64,000 nucleotides of DNA from Aromatoleum anaerobium (lineage in GTDB: Bacteria; Pseudomonadota; Gammaproteobacteria; Burkholderiales; Rhodocyclaceae). A program made the translations under genes and the position numbers. Location of the stretch: NCBI RefSeq assembly GCF_012910705.2, contig NZ_WTVG02000040.1, positions 558,001 through 622,000 on the forward strand, read 5' to 3'. Shown here one piece after another: positions 34,586-43,553 of this stretch (the stretch's first letter is position 1; every line of letters begins with the position of its first letter). The notes below the pieces were generated by a model. It made no database searches and had not been told where the DNA came from. It worked only from the letters and a program-made list of their open reading frames with translations.

Positions 34586-35833
34586 TCATCGCATCTCGAA
34601 CAGTTCCTGGTGAAACCTCTCCTCGGCGAACCCTTTCGCGCTGAACGCCTGACGCAATGCCTGCCCGAATCCGGCTGGTCCGCAGAACCACAACCCGGCC
34701 GCTTGCCAGTCCGGCACGTGGCGACAGATTCCGTCCGCATCGAGGCGGCCGTCCCGGTCGGCAATCAGGACATGCAGCCGGACCCTTGCGCGCTCGGCCA
34801 GTTGCCGGATGCTCGCGATGAAGTTTTCGTCCGGCGCGCTGGTGCTGTAGAAAAGATCGACCGGCGGATGCGACGGTTCACTCGCCAGCCCCTGCAGACG
34901 GGCGATGAAGGGCGTGATGCCGATGCCGCCCGCCACCCAGATCTGGTGCGCCTGGTCGCCGCTGAAGTCGAAGCGGCCGTACGGCCCCTCCACTTCGGCC
35001 GGGTTCCCCACGCTGAGTATCTCCGGCAGAGTCTTCGTGTAGTCACCCAGCGCCTTGATCATGAATACCAGCCGCCCGTCCCCCTTCCACGCCGACGAAA
35101 TCGTGAAAGGATGCGGCCCCTCGCGCCGGTCGAAGGTGACGAAGGCGAACTGGCCGGCCTCATGGCCACGCCACGGGCTCTTCAGCCTGAGCCCGACTTC
35201 GAGCACCTGATTGCCCGGATGGCGCACGAGCGTCTCGATCTCGGCCGCGGCGCGATGACTGCGGCCGATTCGGCCGCGCAGGGATTTGACTGCCGCGTAG
35301 CTGCCACCCGCCATCAAGACCCCCATCACGACGCCGACGGCGGTGCCCCAGTACGGGAACGGCAGCAGGATCACGCTGTGCACCACGAGCGCCAGATACA
35401 CAACCGCGAGCACGCGGTGTATCTGGAAGAAGCGACGGTAGGGAAAGCGCTTGGTGAGCGCGATCGCAGCCGCGGCGACGAACACGTAGAACGCCCACTC
35501 GCCGATGGTTTCGGCCAGGCCGCGCTGCTCCTGGAAGAAGCGGAAGATCTCCACGCTCTGCTCCGGGCGCGGACCGCGCTGCGGACGCTCGAGCCACTTG
35601 TGCAGCCGATAGCCCTTGTCCAGCCCGCCGAGCAGCGGTTCCAGGATCACCGGTCGCAAAGCCAGCAGCATGGCGAAGCTCATCACGCCCATGGCAAGCA
35701 CGCCGGTGTAGTTGACCACCAGCTTGCGAATGGCGAAGAAACTGTCGCCCTGCAGCAGCAGCGGATCGGCCTGCCACCAGAGCAGGCTGAGCGAGATGAG
35801 GATGAAGATGAGTCCGAGCTTGATTCGTTTCAT
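34586..35833 (-). CDS. Ferric-reductase-like flavocytochrome
   Basis: A 415-residue protein: N-terminal ferric-reductase transmembrane domain (about residues 1-190, six helices, with His in YRLHKW, FFQIHR and LVVHSV suited to haem), then a cytoplasmic FAD-binding domain (HPFTISS near 243) and an NAD-binding domain (VAGGIGITPFIARLQ near 297, ending in a FCGPAGFG motif near 387). Such proteins pass electrons from NAD(P)H across the membrane to iron or oxygen. It has no ribosome site of its own, and its ATG overlaps the stop of a small ORF upstream, so coupled translation is likely. Confidence 0.88.
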   Translation of the reverse strand: MKRIKLGLIFILISLSLLWWQADPLLLQGDSFFAIRKLVVNYTGVLAMGVMSFAMLLALRPVILEPLLGGLDKGYRLHKWLERPQRGPRPEQSVEIFRFFQEQRGLAETIGEWAFYVFVAAAAIALTKRFPYRRFFQIHRVLAVVYLALVVHSVILLPFPYWGTAVGVVMGVLMAGGSYAAVKSLRGRIGRSHRAAAEIETLVRHPGNQVLEVGLRLKSPWRGHEAGQFAFVTFDRREGPHPFTISSAWKGDGRLVFMIKALGDYTKTLPEILSVGNPAEVEGPYGRFDFSGDQAHQIWVAGGIGITPFIARLQGLASEPSHPPVDLFYSTSAPDENFIASIRQLAERARVRLHVLIADRDGRLDADGICRHVPDWQAAGLWFCGPAGFGQALRQAFSAKGFAEERFHQELFEMR

Positions 35834-36036
35834 GATGAAAACTCAGGTTTGTGCAGTGACCGGGGCAGGCGCCGCCGCTGCGGGCCGGGCAGGATCATGC
35901 CCTGCGCCTGCGCCTTCTGGTGTACCGGGATGTAGGACATCGGGGTCGTCAAGCTGAAGGAGTGGCGCCACAGGATGTCCAGGGTGTCCGGATGACGCTT
36001 CGCCCCATTCAGCGGATTTCCGGCACGCCCTGCCAT
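35830..36036 (-). CDS. Possible 68-residue coupling ORF before the flavocytochrome
   Basis: This frame starts inside the last 28 bases of the preceding gene and ends with a TGA that overlaps the ATG of the ferric-reductase-like gene. The product is basic, without signal peptide, membrane helix or recognisable family. Its only support is the overlap at both ends and the lack of a ribosome site before the next gene. It could be a chance frame; an internal Met at residue 33 would give a shorter version. Confidence 0.3.
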   Translation of the reverse strand: MAGRAGNPLNGAKRHPDTLDILWRHSFSLTTPMSYIPVHQKAQAQGMILPGPQRRRLPRSLHKPEFSS

Positions 36037-36473
36037 CCTGGATGTTCGAACAGCAGCCCGTAGAGTCTCAGGTCCTGGACCACTTTCATCAGTCCGACGC
36101 GCCGCGCGTCATCGTGGCTTGCCGTGCGCATGAGATCGAGCCCGTCACGCATGTCGCCGAGCAGGAAACTCGCCTGTCTGCCCGCCGCGCGGGAAATCGC
36201 CTTGTCCGCCAGAATCGAGTCGATTTCCCTGCCCACCTCCAGCGCAAGCGCTGCGCCTTCGGCCCGCGACAAGCGCAGGTCGGGATGAGCATCGATGGAG
36301 GTGACGAGCATCGCGCGAATCACCTCCATGCGCTGCTGCAGCGGTCCGGGCGCGGCGGCACGGTCCGCGAGACGTTCGGAGCGCGCCGATTCCTCAACGT
36401 CGGCAAACGCCAAAGGAGGCGCGAAAAGCAGCGCCGAGACAAGCAGGACGGAAGTTGCGAGGCGACGGTTCAT
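36009..36473 (-). CDS. Hypothetical periplasmic protein
   Basis: A 154-residue protein with a clear signal peptide (1-24, ending PLAFA) and a helical, charged mature part rich in Arg, Asp and Leu. I do not recognise a family. Longer in-frame sequence upstream reaches into the terminator repeat and was rejected. It lies upstream of the flavocytochrome gene on the same strand and may share its transcript, so a role tied to that redox protein is possible. Confidence 0.65.
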   Translation of the reverse strand: MNRRLATSVLLVSALLFAPPLAFADVEESARSERLADRAAAPGPLQQRMEVIRAMLVTSIDAHPDLRLSRAEGAALALEVGREIDSILADKAISRAAGRQASFLLGDMRDGLDLMRTASHDDARRVGLMKVVQDLRLYGLLFEHPGWQGVPEIR

Positions 36474-36574
36474 GACAAGACCCGGTAGTTGGAAACATGT
36501 GACCGAGTCTAGATTTTGTTGCCTGAACTGAAGATGAATGAGCACCTTCTCCATGCGAGCGTCAGGACTTTGCA

Positions 36575-36657
36575 GCCTGACACAACAAAAAACCCGCAAA
36601 GCCTTGGGGCGTGCGGGTTAGGGTACTGCGTGATGCTGGTTGTTGTTCGTATCTGGT
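36575..36657. repeat. 83-bp direct repeat, distal copy (tRNA 3'-end/terminator duplicate)
   Basis: This segment matches 37124-37206 over its full 83 bp with six mismatches (about 93% identity). It contains the complete terminator hairpin and ends exactly with the ACCA of a tRNA 3' end, but no tRNA body follows. Together with the proximal copy it brackets the small coiled-coil gene. Confidence 0.85.
36586..36619 (-). terminator. Duplicated intrinsic terminator
   Basis: On the minus strand the stem AACCCGCA / TGCGGGTT is followed by a T-run. This copy is separated from any tRNA and now lies upstream of the periplasmic-protein gene, so it may shield that gene from read-through. Confidence 0.75.
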
Positions 36658-36768
36658 GAACGGGGGAAATTCGGGGTGTGGGCGTGCGTGCCCGGTGCGG
36701 AATTACGCATGGCTGAAGCTCCGTGTCGTTTGGTCCGGAGCCAGCATCCCCACGCCAGTGGGGCGGCA

Positions 36769-36796
36769 TTGCATGCCACGGCTCAGCCGCTACAAT
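36769..36796 (+). promoter_or_regulatory. Promoter of the DUF1640 gene, apparently leaderless
   Basis: -35 TTGCAT (36769-36774), a 16-base spacer and -10 TACAAT (36791-36796). Only six bases separate the -10 from the ATG at 36803, so the transcript should begin at or next to the start codon. A palindrome GGCAT-TGC-ATGCC (36765-36777) covers the -35, and a hairpin CCCCAC-GCCA-GTGGGG (36748-36763) precedes it; both are candidate operators. Confidence 0.6.
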
Positions 36797-36802
36797 GGGC
36801 GC

Positions 36803-37084
36803 ATGAGCGCGATCACCTTCGACACCTTGCGATATGCCCAACGGCTCCGTGAAGCGGGCGTACCTGCTGCCCAGGCGGAAGCGGAAGCCTCGGCGCTCGC
36901 CGACGTGTTCGCCACCGGCCTCGGTGAAGTGGCCACGCGACAAGATCTCGAGGCACTGCGTATAGCAGTGAAGAGCGACATTGACGCCCGGATCAACGAA
37001 GCGAAAAGCGACATCGTCAAATGGGTCGCAGGACTGCTGCTCGGCCAAGCTGCGCTCGTCGCCGCCCTGGTGAAGCTGCTGTAA
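36803..37084 (+). CDS. DUF1640/CCDC90-like coiled-coil protein
   Basis: A 93-residue protein: residues 1-70 form an amphipathic coiled coil (FDTLRYAQRLREAGVPAAQA, then EALADVFAT-like heptads and VATRQDLEALRIAVKSDIDA), and residues 74-93 a single C-terminal membrane helix. This is the bacterial DUF1640 layout, related to the coiled-coil regulator family CCDC90/MCUR1. Function in bacteria is unknown, but such genes are often carried near mobile or toxin loci. No ribosome site precedes the ATG, consistent with a leaderless mRNA. The gene is the only one between the two 83-bp repeats. Confidence 0.8.
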   Translation: MSAITFDTLRYAQRLREAGVPAAQAEAEASALADVFATGLGEVATRQDLEALRIAVKSDIDARINEAKSDIVKWVAGLLLGQAALVAALVKLL

Positions 37085-37123
37085 CCGTCCATCCGGTTTC
37101 ATGGCGTGCTTCTTGGTGGCACT

Positions 37124-37206
37124 GCCTGACACAAGAAAAAACCCGCAAAGCCTTGAGCCGTGCGGGTTAGGGTACTGCGTGACACTGGTTGTTCTTCGTA
37201 TCTGGT
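37124..37206. repeat. 83-bp direct repeat, tRNA-proximal copy
   Basis: This copy directly adjoins tRNA-Val: its last bases are the discriminator A and the encoded CCA end (read on the minus strand). It includes the tRNA's terminator. The other copy is at 36575-36657, 549 bp away start to start. Confidence 0.85.
37134..37168 (-). terminator. Rho-independent terminator of tRNA-Val
   Basis: Read on the minus strand, AACCCGCA pairs with TGCGGGTT across a 14-base loop and is followed by six T (with one further T after a C). It lies about 35 bases after the tRNA 3' end. Confidence 0.85.
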
Positions 37207-37278
37207 AGGTGCTGACGGGCTCGAACCGCCGACATCCGCCTTGTAAGGGCGGCGCTCTACCAACTGAGCTAAGCACCC
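37203..37278 (-). tRNA. tRNA-Val (anticodon TAC)
   Basis: On the minus strand the 76-nt gene begins GGGTGCTTAGCTCAG, has the D-arm GTTGGTAGAGC, the anticodon loop CTTACAA with anticodon TAC, and the T-arm GGTTCGAGCC. The acceptor stem pairs GGGTGCT with AGCACCT (a G-U first pair), followed by A and an encoded CCA. It lies downstream of lon on the same strand. Confidence 0.96.
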
Positions 37279-37382
37279 GTAGCCGGAGACTCGAGGAAGC
37301 CGGAGACTTTAAACCATCCTTTGCCGCTTTGCCAGTGCAATTTCGCCTTGGCCCTTCCGATGCAGCCGATCCGGGCGCGGCC

Positions 37383-37412
37383 GCGGCGCAGCGTGAAAAC
37401 CAGCTGCGCCGC
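37383..37412. repeat. Perfect 10-bp inverted repeat after lon
   Basis: GCGGCGCAGC (37383-37392) faces GCTGCGCCGC (37403-37412) with a 10-base loop, about 30 bases beyond the lon stop codon. No T-run follows on either strand, so it is either an mRNA-stabilising hairpin or a weak terminator. Confidence 0.5.
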
Positions 37413-37441
37413 GTCTTCCGTGGGCGTGAAGCGGAGCGCGC

Positions 37442-39868
37442 TCAGTGCGCTCTGGCGCTGCTCTTGCCAGCCACGCCTTCGGCAGGCTCCGCTACCGTCG
37501 CCGTCTCCTGCGCGAGTTCGGATTCGGTCAGCGGCTGCGGCTGTCGCTCGAGTGCGTGTTCGAGCACCTGGTCGATCCACCGTACCGGGATCAGCTCGAG
37601 TGTATTCTTGATGTTCTCCGGGATCTCGGCCAGATCCTTGACGTTTTCCTCAGGAATCAGCGCAACCCGGATGCCACCGCGAACCGCTGCGAGCAACTTT
37701 TCCTTCAAACCACCGATCGGCAGGACTTCACCCCGTAGCGTGATCTCTCCGGTCATCGCGACATCGCAGCGCACCGGAATGCCGGTCAGCACCGACACCA
37801 GCGCCGTGCAAATCGCCGTGCCGGCCGAAGGTCCGTCTTTTGGAATTGCGCCTTCCGGCAAATGGATGTGAATGTCGCTCTTCTGGTAGAAATCCTCATG
37901 GACGCCGAGCGAGCGAGCGCGCTTGCGCACCACCGACAACGCGGCCTGGACCGACTCCTGCATCACTTCGCCGAGCTTGCCGGTGGTCATGATCTTGCCC
38001 TTGCCGGGCAACACCACCGCCTCGACGGTCAGCAATTCGCCACCCACTTCCGTCCATGCCAGCCCGGTCACTTGCCCGACCTGGTTTTCTTTTTCCGCCA
38101 TGCCGAAGGAGTAGCGACGAACCCCGAGATACTTGTCGAGATTGCGGGCATTGACGATGATCTTGCTCGCGCGCTTGCGCAACACCAGCGATTTCACGAC
38201 TTTGCGGCATATCTTGGAGATTTCGCGTTCCAGGCTGCGCACCCCTGCCTCGCGCGTGTAATACCTGCATACATCGCGCAACGCCTCTTCCGTCACGGAC
38301 AGCTCGTCGCGCTTGAGGCCGTTGTTCTTCATCTGCTTCGGCAGCAGGTAACGCTGCGCGATGTTGACCTTTTCATCCTCGGTATAGCCGGACAGGCGGA
38401 TCACCTCCATCCGGTCGAGCAGTGCGGGGGGAATGTTCAACGTATTCGCGGTCGCCACGAACATCACGTCGGAGAGGTCGAAATCCACCTCGATGTAATG
38501 ATCCTGGAATGTGTGGTTCTGCTCGGGATCGAGCACTTCGAGCAGTGCGGAACTCGGGTCCCCGCGGAAGTCCTGACCCAGCTTGTCGACCTCGTCGAGC
38601 AGGAACAGCGGGTTCTTGACGCCGACTTTCTGCATGTTCTGCAGGATCTTGCCCGGCATCGAACCGATGTAAGTGCGACGATGGCCGCGGATTTCAGCCT
38701 CATCACGGACACCACCCAGCGCCATGCGCACGAACTTGCGGTTCGTCGCCTTCGCGATCGACTGCCCGAGCGACGTCTTGCCGACGCCCGGAGCGCCGAC
38801 GAGGCACAGGATCGGCGCCTTTACCTTGTCGACACGCTGCTGGACTGCGAGGTACTCGAGGATGCGTTCCTTGACCCGCTCCAGACCGTAGTGATCCTTG
38901 TCGAGTATCTTTTCGGCTTCCGCCAGGTCGCGACTGACGCGCGACTTCTTCTTCCACGGCAACCCGATCAGCGTCTCGATGTAATTGCGCACCACCGTCG
39001 CTTCGGCAGACATCGGTGACATCAGGCGCAGCTTCTTGAACTCCGCCTGCGCCTTGGCGAGCGCGTCCTTCGGCATGCCGGCGGACTTGATCTTGCGGTC
39101 CATCTCCTCGAGATCGGCACCTTCCTCGCCTTCGCCGAGTTCCTTCTGGATCGCCTTGACCTGCTCGTTGAGGTAGTACTCGCGCTGGCTCTTTTCCATC
39201 TGGCGCTTGACGCGGCCGCGGATGCGCTTTTCGACCTGCAGGATATCGAGTTCGGTTTCGAGCTGCGTCAGCAACCGCTCGAGCCGTTCGCCAGCGCCGA
39301 ACATTTCCAGCACTTCCTGCTTCTGCTCGAGCTTGAGCGGCAGATGCGCCGCGATCGTGTCCGCAAGCCGGCCCGGATCCTCGATGCCGGCGAGCGACGC
39401 GAGAATCTCGGGGGGGATCTTCTTGTTGAGTTTCACGTACTGGTCGAACTGCGCGACGATCGCCCTGCGCATCGCCTCGAGTTCGTTGGTGTCGGTTTCG
39501 GGCACCGGCACCGGCGTGACTTTCGCGACGAAGACACTGCGCTGGTCTTCGACCGAGTCGACGCGGCCGCGCTGCACGCCTTCCACGAGCACCTTGATCG
39601 TGCCGTCCGGAAGCTTGAGCATCTGCAGGATGTTCGCGATGCAGCCGATTTCGTACAGATCTTCGGCCGACGGTTCGTCCTTGGCGGCCGACTTCTGCGC
39701 CACCAGCAGGATACCCTTGCCCGCCTCCATCGCGTTCTCGAGAGCCTTGATCGACTTCGGACGCCCGACGAAGAGCGGGATCACCATATGGGGAAACACC
39801 ACCACGTCGCGCAACGGCAGAAGCGGCAGTTCCATTTGTTCGTTGGGGAGGTCGAGCGGGCCTGACAT
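37442..39868 (-). CDS. lon: ATP-dependent protease Lon
   Basis: An 808-residue LonA: N-terminal substrate domain (about 10-205, opening [20 protein letters not shown]), coiled middle, AAA+ module with Walker A GAPGVGKT (about 355-362) and Walker [10 protein letters not shown], then the protease domain with catalytic Ser in DGPSAGTA and the catalytic Lys about 43 residues later (GGLKEK). Lon degrades damaged and regulatory proteins. I start at [11 protein letters not shown] (39868). It is the last gene of the tig-clpP-clpX-lon cluster, a common proteobacterial order, 87 bp after clpX. A C-terminal extension of about 25 residues follows the family core. Confidence 0.97.
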   Translation of the reverse strand: MSGPLDLPNEQMELPLLPLRDVVVFPHMVIPLFVGRPKSIKALENAMEAGKGILLVAQKSAAKDEPSAEDLYEIGCIANILQMLKLPDGTIKVLVEGVQRGRVDSVEDQRSVFVAKVTPVPVPETDTNELEAMRRAIVAQFDQYVKLNKKIPPEILASLAGIEDPGRLADTIAAHLPLKLEQKQEVLEMFGAGERLERLLTQLETELDILQVEKRIRGRVKRQMEKSQREYYLNEQVKAIQKELGEGEEGADLEEMDRKIKSAGMPKDALAKAQAEFKKLRLMSPMSAEATVVRNYIETLIGLPWKKKSRVSRDLAEAEKILDKDHYGLERVKERILEYLAVQQRVDKVKAPILCLVGAPGVGKTSLGQSIAKATNRKFVRMALGGVRDEAEIRGHRRTYIGSMPGKILQNMQKVGVKNPLFLLDEVDKLGQDFRGDPSSALLEVLDPEQNHTFQDHYIEVDFDLSDVMFVATANTLNIPPALLDRMEVIRLSGYTEDEKVNIAQRYLLPKQMKNNGLKRDELSVTEEALRDVCRYYTREAGVRSLEREISKICRKVVKSLVLRKRASKIIVNARNLDKYLGVRRYSFGMAEKENQVGQVTGLAWTEVGGELLTVEAVVLPGKGKIMTTGKLGEVMQESVQAALSVVRKRARSLGVHEDFYQKSDIHIHLPEGAIPKDGPSAGTAICTALVSVLTGIPVRCDVAMTGEITLRGEVLPIGGLKEKLLAAVRGGIRVALIPEENVKDLAEIPENIKNTLELIPVRWIDQVLEHALERQPQPLTESELAQETATVAEPAEGVAGKSSARAH

Positions 39869-39955
39869 GATTGTTGTTACCTCGATGGGACGTGTCGAGC
39901 CCACATGGGGGCCCGACCGGGAAAAATCAAGCGGCGCGCGACCGATTCGCCTGGG

Positions 39956-41224
39956 CTAGTTAGAGCCCGAAACCTTCGGCTGCTCGGCATACATCAGAAG
40001 GGGCTGAGCGCCCTCTTCGATGGTGCCTTCATCCACCACCACCTTTTCCACCCCTTCCAGCGTGGGCAGGTCATACATGATATCGAGCAAAGCCGACTCG
40101 AGAATCGAACGCAAGCCACGTGCCCCGGTCTTGCGCCGGATCGCCTTGCGAGCCACCGCATGAAGCGCCGCGGGACGAATCTCGAGGTCGACGCCTTCCA
40201 TCGAAAAAAGCTTCTGGTACTGCTTGACGAGCGCGTTTTTCGGCTCGACCAGGATCTGGATCAGCGCTTCTTCATCAAGTTCCTGCAACGTGGCGACAAC
40301 CGGCAACCGGCCCACGAATTCCGGGATCAGACCGAACTTGATGAGATCCTCGGGTTCGACCTGACGGAACGACTCCGAGACGTTCTTTCCCTCGCGACTC
40401 TTGATCTCGGCGCCGAAACCGATGCCGATCTTTTCGGTACGGTTGCGGATCACTTTTTCAAGGCCGTCGAACGCGCCGCCACAAATGAACAGGATGTTCG
40501 TCGTGTCGATCTGGATGAAATCCTGGTTGGGATGCTTGCGCCCGCCCTGGGGCGGAATCGACGCGACCGTCCCTTCGATCAGCTTCAGCAGCGCCTGCTG
40601 CACGCCTTCGCCGGAGACGTCGCGCGTGATCGACGGGTTGTCCGACTTGCGCGAAATCTTGTCGATTTCGTCGATATAGACGATGCCGTGCTGCGCCTTG
40701 TCGACGTCGTAGTCGCATTTCTGCAGCAACTTCTGGATGATGTTCTCGACGTCCTCGCCAACGTATCCGGCCTCGGTGAGCGTCGTCGCATCGGCCATGA
40801 CAAAAGGCACGTTGAGCAGGCGCGCCAGGGTCTGCGCGAGCAGCGTCTTGCCCGAACCGGTCGGGCCGATCAGCAGGATGTTGCTCTTCGACAGCTCGAC
40901 CTCTTCCTTGCGGCCGGAAAGGTGGCGCAGGCGCTTGTAATGGTTGTATACAGCGACCGACAGGTTGCGTTTGGCCTGGGTCTGTCCGATCACATACTGG
41001 TTAAGGATCTCGCAGATTTCCTGCGGGGTAGGCAACGTCGTGCGAGTCCCTTCCGCGTCGACGGTTTCGGCAATCTCGTCGCGAATGATGTCGTTGCACA
41101 GTTCGATGCACTCGTCGCAGATAAAGACCGACGGCCCCGCAATGAGTTTGCGAACCTCATGCTGGCTCTTCCCGCAAAACGAGCAGTACAGCAGCTTTTC
41201 GCCACCCGCCTTTTTATCCGTCAT
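39956..41224 (-). CDS. clpX: ClpX unfoldase subunit
   Basis: A 422-residue ClpX: N-terminal zinc finger with C-x2-C (CSFCGK, about 15-18) and C-x2-C (CDECIELC, about 37-40), Walker A GPTGSGKT (about 120-127), Walker [11 protein letters not shown], and the IGF loop (GIGFGAE) that docks onto ClpP. It unfolds tagged substrates and feeds them into ClpP. It lies 17 bases after clpP with GAGAGG before its ATG. Confidence 0.98.
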   Translation of the reverse strand: MTDKKAGGEKLLYCSFCGKSQHEVRKLIAGPSVFICDECIELCNDIIRDEIAETVDAEGTRTTLPTPQEICEILNQYVIGQTQAKRNLSVAVYNHYKRLRHLSGRKEEVELSKSNILLIGPTGSGKTLLAQTLARLLNVPFVMADATTLTEAGYVGEDVENIIQKLLQKCDYDVDKAQHGIVYIDEIDKISRKSDNPSITRDVSGEGVQQALLKLIEGTVASIPPQGGRKHPNQDFIQIDTTNILFICGGAFDGLEKVIRNRTEKIGIGFGAEIKSREGKNVSESFRQVEPEDLIKFGLIPEFVGRLPVVATLQELDEEALIQILVEPKNALVKQYQKLFSMEGVDLEIRPAALHAVARKAIRRKTGARGLRSILESALLDIMYDLPTLEGVEKVVVDEGTIEEGAQPLLMYAEQPKVSGSN

Positions 41225-41241
41225 GGTCTTCCTCTCTTATA

Positions 41242-41880
41242 TCAACTGTCGGCGCGATTGGTCAGCACCTTGTCGACAATGCCGTACTCCACGGCATCGG
41301 TAGCCGACATGAACCGGTCCCGGTCGGTATCCTTCTCGATCTGCTCGATCGGCTGGCCGGTATGCTTGGCCAGCATCTCGTTCAGTTTCGCGCGAATGCT
41401 GAGGATCTCGCGGGCGTGGATTTCGATATCGGAAGCCTGCCCCTGGAACCCACCGAGCGGCTGATGGATCATCACGCGCGAATTGGGCAGGCAGAAGCGC
41501 TTGCCTTTCTCGCCGGCCGCGAGCAGGAACGAACCCATGCTCGCCGCCTGCCCGATGCACAAGGTGCTCACGCTCGGCTTGATGAATTGCATCGTGTCGT
41601 AGATCGCCATCCCCGCCGACACCGAACCACCCGGCGAATTGATGTAGAAATAGACATCCTTGTCCGGGTTCTCGGATTCCAGGAACAGCAGCTGCGCCAC
41701 GATCAGGTTCGCGGTCACGTCGTTGACCGGGCCGACCAGAAAGATCACCCGTTCCTTCAGCAGGCGCGAGTAGATGTCGTAAGCGCGCTCGCCCCGACCG
41801 CTTTGTTCGACCACCATCGGGACCAGTCCGAGGCCGACCGGATCCCAGTTGCTGCTTCCATGTGGCGCTGCACTGTTCAT
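41242..41880 (-). CDS. clpP: ClpP protease subunit
   Basis: A 212-residue ClpP with the catalytic serine in [10 protein letters not shown] (about residue 111), histidine in [10 protein letters not shown] (about 136) and aspartate near residue 185 (EKDTDRDRF). It forms the tetradecameric proteolytic chamber for ClpX. AAGGGG precedes the ATG. It sits 19 bases after tig and before clpX. Confidence 0.98.
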   Translation of the reverse strand: MNSAAPHGSSNWDPVGLGLVPMVVEQSGRGERAYDIYSRLLKERVIFLVGPVNDVTANLIVAQLLFLESENPDKDVYFYINSPGGSVSAGMAIYDTMQFIKPSVSTLCIGQAASMGSFLLAAGEKGKRFCLPNSRVMIHQPLGGFQGQASDIEIHAREILSIRAKLNEMLAKHTGQPIEQIEKDTDRDRFMSATDAVEYGIVDKVLTNRADS

Positions 41881-41899
41881 TGCTTTGCCCCTTGCGGCA

Positions 41900-43204
41900 T
41901 CAGGCCGCGTTACCCATCAATTCGTCGAAAGTGACCGTCTTGTCCTCAGTTTGAGTCTGGGACAGCACCCACGCAACAACGTTGTCCTCGATTACGACCG
42001 CTTCGGCCTGGCCCAGACGTTCCGGTTGAGCGTAGTACCAGCGCACCAGTTCCGCCGGATCCTCGTAACTTTGCGCCATCTCGTCGATCATCGCGCGGAC
42101 CTGCTCCGGTTTTGCGTACAGTTCCTTCGCGTTGACCAGCTCTGCCATGATGAGGCCGAGCTTCACGCGGCGAACCGCCTGGTCGGCAAACCATGCCGGC
42201 TCCACGGGGATGTCCTTGGTCTTCATGCCGCGCATTTCGAGGTCGCGCTTCGCGTTCTCGGCGAGCTGCCTCGACTCGGCCTCGACCAGCGCTTTCGGCA
42301 CCTCGATCGGATTCGCCACCAGCAGCGCCTCCATCACCTGTTCCTTGACCTTCCCCTGGATGCGACGTTTCACTTCGCGCTCCAGGTTGGCCCGGACTTC
42401 GTCACGCAGCTTCGTCACGTCACCGTCGGCAACTCCCAGCGCGCGGGCGAGATCCGCATCCACGGCGGGCAGGACCGGAGCCTCGACGCCTTTCACCGTG
42501 ATTTCGAACTCCACATTCTGGCCGGCAAGGTCGGCCGCGTGGTAATCCTCGGGGAACGTCATTTCAAAAGTCTTCGTTTCGCCGACCTTGAGACCCAGCA
42601 CGGCGCTCTCGAAATCCTTGAGCATCGAACCGGCTCCGATCACGAACGGGAAATCCTGCGCCTGTCCGCCCTCGAACAGTTCCCCGTCCTTGCGTCCCGC
42701 AAAGTCGATCACCACCCGGTCACCGTCCTGAGCGGGACGATCCGCGGCCTCGAAGGTCGTGCGCTGCTTGCGCAGCACTTCGATCGTCTTGTCGACTTCA
42801 GCGTCGCCCACCGTCAGGACCGGCCGCTCCACCTTCTGTCCCGACAAGTCACCCAACGGCACCTGTGGATAGACTTCGAACACCGCGCTGAATTCCAGTG
42901 CTCCCTCTGCTGCCGCTTCACGCGGCTCGATCCGCGGGTAGCCCGCGACGCGCAAATTCTGTTCCCGCACCTTGTCGCCGAACGCTTTTTCTATCGCTGC
43001 GCCGATCGCTTCGGAACGAGCCTGCGAGCCGTAGGTTTGCGCGACGATCTTCATCGGCACCTTGCCCGGCCGGAAACCCGGCATCTTCACGGTGCGGGCC
43101 ATCCGCTTCAGCCGAGAATCGACTTCCTTGTCGATCTCCGCCATGGGCACGGACATGTCGATGCGGCGCTCGAGCGCGCCTTGCGTTTCCTGGTTGGTCT
43201 GCAT
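41900..43204 (-). CDS. tig: Trigger factor
   Basis: A 434-residue trigger factor in the usual three parts: N-terminal ribosome-binding domain with the signature [10 protein letters not shown] (about 45-54), the FKBP-type prolyl isomerase domain (about 150-245, with [19 protein letters not shown]), and the C-terminal chaperone arms. It meets nascent chains at the ribosome exit. It is the first gene of the tig-clpP-clpX-lon cluster, and its promoter must lie in the gap to prkA. Confidence 0.97.
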   Translation of the reverse strand: MQTNQETQGALERRIDMSVPMAEIDKEVDSRLKRMARTVKMPGFRPGKVPMKIVAQTYGSQARSEAIGAAIEKAFGDKVREQNLRVAGYPRIEPREAAAEGALEFSAVFEVYPQVPLGDLSGQKVERPVLTVGDAEVDKTIEVLRKQRTTFEAADRPAQDGDRVVIDFAGRKDGELFEGGQAQDFPFVIGAGSMLKDFESAVLGLKVGETKTFEMTFPEDYHAADLAGQNVEFEITVKGVEAPVLPAVDADLARALGVADGDVTKLRDEVRANLEREVKRRIQGKVKEQVMEALLVANPIEVPKALVEAESRQLAENAKRDLEMRGMKTKDIPVEPAWFADQAVRRVKLGLIMAELVNAKELYAKPEQVRAMIDEMAQSYEDPAELVRWYYAQPERLGQAEAVVIEDNVVAWVLSQTQTEDKTVTFDELMGNAA

Positions 43205-43553
43205 TAAGTGATCCCTGACAAGTCAAAGTTTGCCCCGAAAATCGACTCCCGACCAGCAAGCGGCGCGATGCCGATCAAGGTGAGTTCAACGGGCATGTTA
43301 GGAGTAAAAATTTAATTCTAACACAGCCTCCGGACCTTCCTTCCAGCCGCCTTCCGGCCGCAAAATGGCACGAATAATCTTTCCCGTCAGGGTGCACATT
43401 GCATGGAACTTGCTGCGTCCATGTGCCTCTCACGGGTGACGACAGGGGCTGGAGACGCGCCGGCATGAGGGTGCCGGGCCGTTCGCCAAACGTCCAAGAG
43501 CGTCTCGACCGCTCTGTGTTTCAACTGATTCGATCATGAAGGGAGATATCCAG
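43205..43553. other. Divergent tig/prkA control region
   Basis: About 350 bp that must hold promoters for both directions. An AT-rich patch at 43301-43325, containing TAGAAT and TTAAAT on the minus strand, is the best place for the tig -10 region, but I see no convincing -35. I found no clear sigma-54 or sigma-S element before prkA. The short reading frames in the gap have no ribosome site. Confidence 0.4.

Noticed and set aside
36658-36735. A second tRNA gene next to the distal 83-bp repeat
   Set aside because: Although the repeat ends in ACCA, the adjoining sequence has no T-loop, anticodon arm or acceptor pairing.
43370-43540. A sigma-54 promoter before prkA
   Set aside because: The nearest GG/GC pairs have wrong spacing; no match to the -24/-12 pattern was found.
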